Below are positions 1 through 5,081 of a DNA stretch of 5,099 nt, in pieces. The notes under the pieces were generated by a model, which searched no databases, was not told where the DNA came from, and worked only from the letters and a program-made list of their open reading frames with translations. This DNA is from an uncultured Ruminococcus sp. (GTDB taxonomy: Bacteria; Bacillota; Clostridia; Oscillospirales; Ruminococcaceae): assembly GCA_937901485.1 (NCBI GenBank), contig CALGTT010000006.1, positions 1-5,099 of the forward strand. Direction: 5' to 3'. A program made the position numbers and the translations under genes. How positions within the stretch are numbered: position 1 is the stretch's first letter; each line of letters starts with the position of its first letter.

Positions 1-736
1 TAGCTGTTGTAGCTGTTGTAGTTACGTCAAAGATACCAGAGTTCTTGGTAGTCTCTGTTGTTGTGGTAGCTGCAGTTGTTGTGGTAGCTGCAGTTGTTGT
101 TGTAGCTACAGTTGTAGTTGTTGCTACAGTTGTTGTGGTAGCTGCAGTTGTAGTTGTAGCTGCAGTTGTTGTTGTAGCCTCACCCTTGATCTTGATCCAG
201 CCGCTTGTATAATCAACTGTGCCGTTTGCTACGTGGTCAACCTTGTCAACCTCGTTGGACCAGATGTGCAGCTTGGTGTTCTTCTCAACATACTCGATGT
301 CATACTGATCGCCAGGCTGTGCAGTGGACGGAACTGTTACGAGGTACATAATTACGTTCTCGGACCAGTTATCAACTTCTGCAAATGCCCATGTCTGCCA
401 TGTCAGCTGACCGTTGGACTCGAATGTCATAGCCCAGTCAAGAGCCTCGCCGCCAACCTTCTCAGCCTTCTTAGAGATATTGTATACCTCGAATGTGCAG
501 CGATCATCTACGCGGATACCGAACTCACAAGCGTTTACGCCTGCATTGTCAGTCAGAGATACATAAATCGGAACCTGATAGTTCTTTGCAGCCAGATCTT
601 CAACAGAAATCTCTACCTGGTCAACAGCTACGGTTACACCGTTAGAAGCTGCAGATGCCGGAATTGCTGCTGCGCAAGCTGCCAGAGACATAGCAGCTAC
701 AGCTGCCATAACCTTCTTAAAGCTCATCTTCTTCAT
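1..736 (-). CDS. Secreted cohesin-domain (scaffoldin-like) protein, 3' end cut by window edge
   Basis: The frame is open from ATG at 736 to the left edge (245 residues, no stop), so the C-terminus is missing. Residues 1-30 form a signal peptide: KK-rich start, hydrophobic Ala/Val/Met core, and an AxA signal-peptidase site (PASA/AS) after residue 29. A lipobox-like LAAC sits at 18-21, so a lipoprotein is an alternative. Residues about 33-185 resemble a ruminococcal cohesin: alternating beta-strand pattern, a VPIYVSLTDN strand followed by GVNACEFGIRVD, and a closing GWIKIKG strand. Cohesins bind dockerins and build cellulosome-type complexes on the cell surface. From residue 188 a Thr-rich linker follows; after a short ETTKNSGIFDV break it resumes and runs off the edge. 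What lies beyond (more cohesins, a dockerin or a sortase signal) is unknown. The start is supported by GAAAGGA at 748-754, a somewhat long 11 nt upstream. It is probably co-transcribed with the dockerin gene upstream. The cohesin call rests on pattern recognition, not a search. Confidence 0.75.
   Translation of the reverse strand, partial: MKKMSFKKVMAAVAAMSLAACAAAIPASAASNGVTVAVDQVEISVEDLAAKNYQVPIYVSLTDNAGVNACEFGIRVDDRCTFEVYNISKKAEKVGGEALDWAMTFESNGQLTWQTWAFAEVDNWSENVIMYLVTVPSTAQPGDQYDIEYVEKNTKLHIWSNEVDKVDHVANGTVDYTSGWIKIKGEATTTTAATTTTAATTTTVATTTTVATTTTAATTTTAATTTTETTKNSGIFDVTTTATTA
56..175 (-). repeat. 18-bp periodic repeat encoding TTTTAA/TTTTVA linker
   Basis: Six full 18-bp units (68-175) encode TTTTAA, TTTTAA, TTTTVA, TTTTVA, TTTTAA, TTTTAA in the cohesin-type gene, and a seventh unit ends in TTTTE. 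Units differ mostly at ACA/ACT and GCA/GTA positions. Such Thr-rich stretches are typical flexible, probably glycosylated linkers in secreted ruminococcal proteins. The low complexity makes the region prone to copy-number change and assembly error. Confidence 0.85.
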
Positions 737-784
737 TTTCGTTAATTTCCTTTCAGATAAATTAAATGATTTTTATTTATGTAT

Positions 785-817
785 ACGCCGCATTGCTTGT
801 GCACGCACCTGCGGCGC
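785..817 (-). terminator. Intercistronic hairpin after the dockerin gene (possible weak terminator)
   Basis: On the minus strand GCGCCGCA pairs with TGCGGCGT (8 bp including one G-U pair) around a 17-nt loop, 27 nt past the stop codon of the dockerin gene. The sequence after the stem is AT-rich (TACATAAATAAAAAT) but lacks a proper U-run, so termination would be partial at best. It may instead stabilise the 3' end of the upstream message or set the ratio between the two cistrons. The rest of the 107-base gap (737-843) holds the ribosome binding site of the cohesin gene and no convincing -35/-10 pair. Confidence 0.4.
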
Positions 818-843
818 ATTACATTCAGTTAATGATTGATCGC

Positions 844-2973
844 TTACGCAATCAGTTCTTCCCACTTCGCAGCGATTACGCCGTTAGAGGGAGCTGTAGC
901 CAGACCGCCGTACCATGCAGCGTACTGCAGGATCTTAGCAGCGTCAGCTGCGTTCATCTCAGCTGCCTTTTCAGTCTTCATCTCAGTGTTGACGTCAGCC
1001 AGGAAGAATGCGAAGTTCTCAACATCTGTATACTCCTCAGAGTTCAGAGTCGGGTTCTCGTTGCCTGCACCATAGGAAGCAGCGTACATCAGTACTCTTG
1101 CTGCGTCTGCTGCGTCAGCAACGCCGTCGAGAGTTGCGTCACCCTTTACGCCAACATAGATCTTGATGTCAACGTTTACACGAACCGGTGTTGCGTCAGC
1201 ATCGGTCGGATCTGTGTAGAATGCATACAGCGGGAGTGCTGCGTAGGGCTCGCCCCACATGTTGTATACGTCCTCAGGAGTCAGACCTGCATCGGGCTCA
1301 TCCGGAGTTACGCCGAAGGTGATGTCCTTCATTGCGTCTGTTACACCCTGGGACTCGCCATCAACGAACTTCTCAACATACGCGCTGTCCATCAGCATTT
1401 CAGCTGTCAGCTCAGTGGTATCATGAGAGAAATAGAAGTTTGCTGTCTTAGCAGTTGCAGTTACAGTCAGAGTCTCAGTAGTTGTCTCTGTTGTAGCAGT
1501 AGTGTCAGAGGTTGCAGTTGTATCTGTAGTCTCTGTGCCGGTTGTGTCAGAAGTTGCAGTTGTATCTGTAGTCTCTGTGCCGGTTGTGTCAGAGGTCTCA
1601 GTTGTGTCTGTGGTCTCTGTACCTGTTGTGTCAGAGGTCTCAGTTGTGTCTGTGGTCTCTGTAGTCTCTGTTGTAGTAGTTGTTGTTTCCTCAACCGGAA
1701 CTACCTCATAAGTGATCACTCTCTCGATGGTCAGGTCAGCATTGCCGGACAGACCCATCATTGTAGCATCGCCGGATGCATCATAAACCTTCTCAGTCTT
1801 GAAGTTTACAACTGCAAACTCGCTGCCTTCCAGCTCTACGAAGTAGTTGAACAGTGCAGTGTACTCATCTGCTGTGATATCATCAGCGGACTTTGCAGAG
1901 CCTTCGCCCTCAACCATGCCAGAGTTTACGCTGCCGTATACGGAGATGTCATACAGGGACTCAACAAATGCTGCCACATCGCCTGTTGTCATATCCAGCT
2001 TGTAATCTGTCATGTTTGCATTGATCTGTCTGAGTGCCTCATTGAAGATCGCTGCAACGGTGTTCTTATCAAGAGCCTCGCCAACAGTTGCCGGGATCTT
2101 GTCAGCAAACTTGTTGCCTGCATACTCTTCCTTGATCTCTGCGAGGATCGCATTTGCGCTTTCCTTGTTCTCGAAGGACTTTTCCTTGCTCAGAGTCATT
2201 GCCTTGTTCAGCTTCTCCTCTGCCTTGTTGAGCTTGCTCTCGTAAGAATCAAACAGAGCAGCTACGTCAGCAGCCAGATCAGCGTCAGCTGCTACAGAAG
2301 CCTCAGCGTCTGCTCTTACAGCAGCAACCTTAGCCTGTACATAATCCAGAGCAGCCTGTGCGCCCATGTTCTTGCCATCCAGTACGATGGTAGCCATGCC
2401 GCTTACAGTTGTGTCGTCGATCAGGTTCTCAGTGTCAGCCTTGATGGTAACAACGCCTGTGATCGGCTCTACATCAATTGTCAGGTCTGCGCCCGGGATC
2501 TTCTGCTCCAGAACATCCTTGATGTCCTTAGAGAAATCATATGCGATGTTTGCAGTTACGGTAACGTCCTTTGTTGTTACGTCAACCTTTGCTGTGCCGC
2601 CGTTCTTCAGAGCATCCTTGAGCAGATCTGCATACCATGCATCACTCTCAATTACGTTTGCCATTGCTACTGCATCCAGATCAAATGTCGGATTGGAAGC
2701 AGCGATGGAACCGAGTGCGCCGTACAGAACCTTGTTCCAGCTGGACTCCTGCTTGTAAGTACGGGATGTTTCTGTTCTCTCAACCTCTACAGGAACATTC
2801 TTGGTTGTGTCAGCCTCTACAGCTGTGAGAGAATCAATGGTCAGCGTGATTGCATCAGCAGACGCAGCAGTGTCTTCTGCAGCGAAGCCAGTAGCGCACA
2901 CCAGAGTTTGTGTCAGAGCAACCGGTACTGCAATTGCAGCAGCCATCGCTCTTTTCAGAAATGACTTCTTCAT
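844..2973 (-). CDS. Secreted dockerin-containing protein with unrecognised N-terminal domain and Thr-rich linker
   Basis: 709 residues, ATG at 2973 with AGAGAGG 9 nt upstream. Residues 1 to about 31 are a Sec signal peptide (KKSFLKR start, Ala/Val core, cleavage near GFA/AED). Residues about 38-427 are a domain I do not recognise: beta-type ends (40-65, 130-200, 385-427) around an Ala/Lys/Glu-rich helical, possibly coiled-coil part (about 200-320). Residues 428-503 are a Thr-rich linker with four 14-residue repeats. Residues about 504-600 form a small beta-rich module (contains FYFSHDTTE). Residues about 600-709 are a dockerin: first calcium loop D612, T614, D616, D620, D623 in the GDATLDG context, then helix DAARVLMYAA; second loop D660, N662, E664 with about six extra residues before N674 and D677, then helix DAAKILQYAA. 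Dockerins anchor proteins to cohesins, so this is probably a surface-complex component. No glycosidase signature is visible. It is first in a probable two-gene unit with the cohesin gene. Confidence 0.85.
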   Translation of the reverse strand: MKKSFLKRAMAAAIAVPVALTQTLVCATGFAAEDTAASADAITLTIDSLTAVEADTTKNVPVEVERTETSRTYKQESSWNKVLYGALGSIAASNPTFDLDAVAMANVIESDAWYADLLKDALKNGGTAKVDVTTKDVTVTANIAYDFSKDIKDVLEQKIPGADLTIDVEPITGVVTIKADTENLIDDTTVSGMATIVLDGKNMGAQAALDYVQAKVAAVRADAEASVAADADLAADVAALFDSYESKLNKAEEKLNKAMTLSKEKSFENKESANAILAEIKEEYAGNKFADKIPATVGEALDKNTVAAIFNEALRQINANMTDYKLDMTTGDVAAFVESLYDISVYGSVNSGMVEGEGSAKSADDITADEYTALFNYFVELEGSEFAVVNFKTEKVYDASGDATMMGLSGNADLTIERVITYEVVPVEETTTTTTETTETTDTTETSDTTGTETTDTTETSDTTGTETTDTTATSDTTGTETTDTTATSDTTATTETTTETLTVTATAKTANFYFSHDTTELTAEMLMDSAYVEKFVDGESQGVTDAMKDITFGVTPDEPDAGLTPEDVYNMWGEPYAALPLYAFYTDPTDADATPVRVNVDIKIYVGVKGDATLDGVADAADAARVLMYAASYGAGNENPTLNSEEYTDVENFAFFLADVNTEMKTEKAAEMNAADAAKILQYAAWYGGLATAPSNGVIAAKWEELIA
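1492..1659 (-). repeat. Four tandem 42-bp repeats encoding a 14-residue Thr/Asp/Glu linker
   Basis: Residues 439-494 of the dockerin protein are four in-frame copies of ETTDTTETSDTTGT, the last two carrying ATS instead of ETS and the final one ending AT. At DNA level copies 1 and 2 are nearly identical to each other, as are copies 3 and 4, while the two pairs differ at several third positions. This fits stepwise duplication by slippage or unequal recombination. The encoded stretch is acidic and hydroxyl-rich, as expected for a flexible, possibly O-glycosylated spacer. Confidence 0.9.
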
Positions 2974-3017
2974 GTTCGATTACCTCTCTCTTCTTTGTAT
3001 TGTTTTCTTTTACGCCG

Positions 3018-3069
3018 GAACGGTCGTTTTAAGATACATACAAACTGCCTTGCACATAAAATACCGTTC
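3018..3069 (-). promoter_or_regulatory. Long-range inverted repeat in the leader of the dockerin gene
   Basis: AGAACGGT at the 5' side (minus strand, arm 3063-3069) can pair with ACCGTTC (arm 3018-3024), a perfect 7-bp match enclosing 38 nt. It lies inside the roughly 147-nt untranslated leader expected from the promoter at 3128-3156 and ends about 30 nt before the ribosome binding site. A second possible stem, CGTCC with GGACG, lies nearer the 5' end (about 3086-3105). I do not recognise a known riboswitch class; the pairing may be structural or regulatory. Confidence 0.35.
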
Positions 3070-3107
3070 TTTTGTATTCCTCCAACGTCCAGCGACACTT
3101 AGGACGC

Positions 3108-3119
3108 TAAAACGTTTTA
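3108..3119. promoter_or_regulatory. 12-bp perfect palindrome TAAAACGTTTTA at the transcription start (candidate operator)
   Basis: The palindrome covers about +2 to +13 relative to the start predicted from the promoter at 3128-3156, a classical place for a repressor site. Its central CG between A/T arms resembles LacI-family operators, which commonly control carbohydrate-use genes. The repressor assignment is an inference; no regulator gene is in the window. Confidence 0.4.
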
Positions 3120-3127
3120 TATCATAT

Positions 3128-3156
3128 ATTTTATCACATCTTTTTCTTATTGTCAA
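3128..3156 (-). promoter_or_regulatory. Sigma-A-type promoter of the dockerin/cohesin gene pair
   Basis: On the minus strand a perfect -35 TTGACA (3151-3156) is followed by exactly 17 nt and a -10 TAAAAT (3128-3133). Start of transcription is predicted near 3120-3121, giving a leader of about 147 nt before the ATG at 2973. The strong boxes suggest high basal activity unless a repressor acts at the palindrome just downstream. Confidence 0.75.
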
Positions 3157-3233
3157 GACAACAAGCCGTTTTTTCTTTAAAATATTGCATGAACATTCCC
3201 CTCTTTTTTATGGCATTTGCACAAAAAAGATAG

Positions 3234-3253
3234 TTTTTATGGGTTTTTATGGG
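3234..3253. repeat. Tandem duplication of TTTTTATGGG
   Basis: Two exact adjacent copies of a 10-bp unit lie in the AT-rich gap between htrA and the dockerin gene, about 80 bp upstream of that gene's -35 box. The spacing of one helical turn would suit paired protein contacts, but slippage in AT-rich DNA explains it equally well. Confidence 0.5.
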
Positions 3254-3265
3254 TTTTACTTGCCT

Positions 3266-3277
3266 ATTGTGCACAAT
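3266..3277. promoter_or_regulatory. 12-bp perfect palindrome ATTGTGCACAAT (candidate regulator site)
   Basis: A perfect 12-bp dyad located about 110 bp upstream of the dockerin gene's -35 box and about 80 bp beyond the htrA terminator. The position would fit an activator or a distal operator. No family is assigned. The remainder of 3157-3358 is AT-rich, has no plausible gene, and shows only a further short palindrome, CTGCCGGCAG, at 3310-3319. Confidence 0.3.
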
Positions 3278-3358
3278 TTCAACATTTTATCTTCTATACT
3301 CTCCCGCCGCTGCCGGCAGTATTTTTTCCGGCAAATGCGACAGAAACGGACAAATCAA

Positions 3359-3389
3359 GGGACTGCCGCATATTTCACGCAGCAGTCCC
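3359..3389 (-). terminator. Hairpin terminator of htrA
   Basis: On the minus strand GGGACTGCTGC pairs with GCGGCAGTCCC (11 bp with a single U-G pair) around the 9-nt loop GTGAAATAT, 49 nt after the htrA stop codon. The stem is followed by TTGATTTGTCCGTTT, a broken U-rich tail. The stable GC-rich stem and its place make it a likely intrinsic terminator separating htrA from the dockerin/cohesin unit. Confidence 0.7.
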
Positions 3390-3438
3390 GCAGGCTGATT
3401 GTTTTCATCAAGGTTTGTACATTTTGACCAAGGGAAAC

Positions 3439-4812
3439 TTATTCTGTCGGCTTGATCTCCTGCAGAGTGAGTGTCAGCTCCAGTGTTTCGCCGGAGCGCA
3501 CCACAGTCAGCGTGATCTCGTCGCCGGCATCGTATTCATCCTTGATCTTATTCAGCTCATCGGTGGTCTTGACAGTTTCGCCCTGAATGCCGGTGATGAT
3601 ATCGCCCTGACGGATGCCTGCCTTTTCAGCGGCACTGCCGGGAGTCACGGAGTAGACATACACGCCCTGCGGCATATTCAGACGCTGTGCCATTTCCTCG
3701 TCCACAACGGTGGAGGTGATGCCGATCTGCGGTCTGCCGACCACATAGCCGTAGTTGATGAGGTCATCAATGATCTCGCTGGCATCGGTGATCGGAATGG
3801 CAAACGCCAGACCTTCGATGGATGCGCCGGAGGCATAGCCTGCAGAGATCTTCGCGGAATTGATGCCGATGACCTGACCATAGCTGTTGAGCAGCGGGCC
3901 GCCGGAGTTGCCCTGATTGATGGCAGTATCGGTCTGGATGAGTGTCATTTCCTTTTCGCCGATGGTGACTTCACGGTTCAGCGCGGAAACGATGCCGCAG
4001 CTTGTAGTGCCGAACAGCTCAAAGCCAAGGGGGTTGCCGATGGCAACGACCAGTTCGCCGACGCGCAGGGTATCGCTGTCGCCGAACTCTGCCGGAACGA
4101 GGTTCTCTGCCTCGATCTTGAGGACGGCAAGGTCGGTTTCGAGGTCATAGCCGACGATCTCGGCATCGTATTCGGTGGCATCCTCATCGCCCATGACAAC
4201 GCTGACGCTGATTGCCTTGCCGCAGCCGTTCTGGGAATCATAGACGCAGTGGGCGTTGGTAATGATGTAGCCTTCCTCGTTCATGACGATGCCCGTACCT
4301 GTGCCGGGGATCTGCTGCTTGTCGCCTTCATACTGGTAGAAGCCCCAGCTGAACTTTTCGGTATACTCAAAGAGTGCGCTGACACCGACAACGGAGGGGT
4401 ACGCCTTATCCACGATATCCGGAATGCTCAGTGCATCCGCGGGAGCAGCCATACTCATCCAGCTTGCGCCGGCATTGCCGGACGGTTTGTCAGCAGGTGT
4501 CTGTGCATCCTCGTTTTCCGGTGCGCGGGATTCTTCAGAAACGCTGGAATCGGTATTTTCGGCTTTCCATGTATCATCCTTTACTCCGAACATTTTATAC
4601 AGCTCGATGGAGGACACGGAAACAATGGCGATTGCAGCGATGGCTGCAACGGCTTTGAGGAAGTTTTTTCCTCCGTTTCCCTTTTTCTTGGGTGTTTCAT
4701 TCGGATCGGAATAATAATTCACATAGCTTGCAGTGCTGTGGCTGCCGTCCTCACTCTGATAATATGCATTGTATTCGTCATGGGTGTTTTTATTTTCATT
4801 CTGATCGAACAT
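3439..4812 (-). CDS. htrA: HtrA/DegP-like membrane-anchored trypsin-type serine protease with one PDZ domain
   Basis: 457 residues from ATG at 4812. HtrA proteases cut or refold damaged exported proteins at the cell envelope. In order: a polar, Tyr/Asn-rich cytoplasmic tail (1-46) ending in KKKGNGGK; one membrane segment (about 51-69); an acidic, Pro/Ser-rich spacer (about 74-122); a chymotrypsin-fold protease domain (about 128-345); and a PDZ domain (about 360-450) with GVYVYSVTPGSAAEKAGI and RQGDIITGI. The catalytic triad is complete: His188 in TNAHC, Asp227 in ETDLAVLKI and Ser303 in NQGNSGGPL. Positive residues before the membrane segment place the protease outside. Length and layout match Firmicute HtrA. 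The start at 4812 is chosen because AGAAAGGA lies 8 nt upstream; ATG at 4821 overlaps that site and would add only MNR. Odd point: cysteines 189 (next to the catalytic His), 197 and 272 in an extracellular domain. It has its own promoter and terminator, so it is not in an operon with the genes downstream. Confidence 0.93.
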   Translation of the reverse strand: MFDQNENKNTHDEYNAYYQSEDGSHSTASYVNYYSDPNETPKKKGNGGKNFLKAVAAIAAIAIVSVSSIELYKMFGVKDDTWKAENTDSSVSEESRAPENEDAQTPADKPSGNAGASWMSMAAPADALSIPDIVDKAYPSVVGVSALFEYTEKFSWGFYQYEGDKQQIPGTGTGIVMNEEGYIITNAHCVYDSQNGCGKAISVSVVMGDEDATEYDAEIVGYDLETDLAVLKIEAENLVPAEFGDSDTLRVGELVVAIGNPLGFELFGTTSCGIVSALNREVTIGEKEMTLIQTDTAINQGNSGGPLLNSYGQVIGINSAKISAGYASGASIEGLAFAIPITDASEIIDDLINYGYVVGRPQIGITSTVVDEEMAQRLNMPQGVYVYSVTPGSAAEKAGIRQGDIITGIQGETVKTTDELNKIKDEYDAGDEITLTVVRSGETLELTLTLQEIKPTE

Positions 4813-4820
4813 ACGATTCA

Positions 4821-4828
4821 TCCTTTCT
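4821..4828 (-). promoter_or_regulatory. Ribosome binding site that sets the htrA start
   Basis: AGAAAGGA on the minus strand is spaced 8 nt from ATG at 4812. The competing in-frame ATG at 4821 shares its A with this motif and has only a weak GAG about 8 nt upstream, so initiation at 4812 is favoured. Confidence 0.6.
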
Positions 4829-4841
4829 TCTCATATTGCAT

Positions 4842-4859
4842 GTGCACCTTGCGGTACAC
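4842..4859 (-). promoter_or_regulatory. GNRA-capped hairpin in the htrA 5' leader
   Basis: On the minus strand GTGTACC pairs with GGTGCAC (7 bp, one U-G pair) and is closed by the tetraloop GCAA, a stable GNRA cap. It begins about 15 nt into the predicted transcript and ends 13 nt before the ribosome binding site, leaving that site free. A role in mRNA stability or temperature-dependent access is possible but not shown. Confidence 0.45.
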
Positions 4860-4879
4860 GCTTGTTCTCTACAATATTA

Positions 4880-4910
4880 ATTATACTCTCCAATGTGATA
4901 ATCATATGAT
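4880..4910 (-). promoter_or_regulatory. htrA promoter: consensus -10 with a palindrome in place of the -35
   Basis: TATAAT (minus strand, 4880-4885) lies about 60 nt before the htrA ribosome binding site. At the 17-nt spacing the -35 hexamer would be CATATG, far from TTGACA. It is embedded in the perfect palindrome ATCATATGAT (4901-4910). This arrangement suits a promoter that needs an activator. Stress or two-component control is known for htrA in other Firmicutes, but no regulator is identifiable here. Confidence 0.5.
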
Positions 4911-4953
4911 AACAACTGGAAAAAGTGCAGTGTGAAAAATGATGATTGCGGCG

Positions 4954-4967
4954 AGGGAAAATTCCCT
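4954..4967. repeat. Inverted repeat AGGGAA-AA-TTCCCT between the divergent promoters
   Basis: A 6-bp dyad with a 2-bp centre, 12 bp upstream of the rightward -35 box and about 70 bp upstream of the htrA -10 box. The tight spacing fits a dimeric DNA-binding protein better than an RNA hairpin. It could affect either or both promoters; this is inference from position. Confidence 0.3.
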
Positions 4968-4979
4968 GCAAAAAACCTG

Positions 4980-5008
4980 TTGCCAAACGAAAAAAAATCT
5001 GCTATAAT
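4980..5008 (+). promoter_or_regulatory. Rightward sigma-A-type promoter
   Basis: TTGCCA (4980-4985), a 17-nt spacer and a perfect TATAAT (5003-5008) on the plus strand, with transcription expected to start near 5015. No open reading frame with a ribosome binding site begins before the right edge, so it drives either a gene with a long leader or a non-coding RNA beyond the window. Confidence 0.6.
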
Positions 5009-5015
5009 ATAAATA

Positions 5016-5034
5016 GGTATGTAAAAAACATACC
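5016..5034 (+). promoter_or_regulatory. Perfect stem-loop at the extreme 5' end of the rightward transcript
   Basis: GGTATGT pairs with ACATACC (7 bp) around an AAAAA loop, beginning at or next to the predicted first nucleotide. Terminal 5' hairpins of this type protect RNAs from 5'-end-dependent decay. Read on the minus strand it is followed by TATTTATATT, so a weak leftward terminator is the alternative. Confidence 0.5.
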
Positions 5035-5063
5035 GCAGTCTGTCGAAAAACTTAAAATCAAAC

Positions 5064-5081
5064 GCGGAGCGATAGCTCCGC
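5064..5081 (-). terminator. GC-rich hairpin at the right edge, possible terminator of an unseen leftward gene
   Basis: GCGGAGC and GCTCCGC form a perfect 7-bp stem with a 4-nt loop. On the minus strand the stem is followed by GTTTGATTTTAAGTTTTT, a reasonable U-rich tail, so it could end a leftward gene lying beyond the right edge. On the plus strand it would be the second hairpin of the rightward transcript, followed by AAAAGGGGTTCGGGGACG up to the edge. Both readings are possible. Confidence 0.4.

Noticed and set aside
1..180. Possible CRISPR array in the 18-bp repeats
   Set aside because: The repeats are contiguous without unique spacers and are in frame as a Thr-rich protein linker.
233..745. 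Plus-strand open frame of 170 codons over the cohesin gene
   Set aside because: It is antisense to a signal-peptide and cohesin-like frame and shows no protein-like features of its own.
766..2964. Plus-strand open frame of 732 codons antisense to the dockerin gene
   Set aside because: Its translation is Cys/Ser/Leu-rich with no domain, signal or ribosome binding site. The opposite strand has a signal peptide, linker repeats and a dockerin, so this is a codon-bias shadow.
3010..3057. 15-residue leader ORF (MCKAVCMYLKTTVPA) before the dockerin gene
   Set aside because: The only good Shine-Dalgarno-like sequence (3077-3083) is about 19 nt from its ATG, too far. There is no run of regulatory codons as in attenuators, so I do not list it as a gene.
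3060..3090. Alternative closer promoter TTGGAG-16-TATTTT for the dockerin gene
   Set aside because: Both hexamers are poor compared with the TTGACA-17-TAAAAT pair about 70 bp upstream.
3310..3333. CTGCCGGCAG followed by TATTTTTT as a rightward terminator
   Set aside because: The palindrome has no room for a loop unless only three base pairs form, and no rightward gene precedes it.
3217..4935. Plus-strand open frame of 572 codons antisense to htrA
   Set aside because: It covers htrA, whose catalytic triad and PDZ domain are clear. The plus-strand frame starts inside AT-rich intergenic DNA and spans the htrA terminator and promoter.
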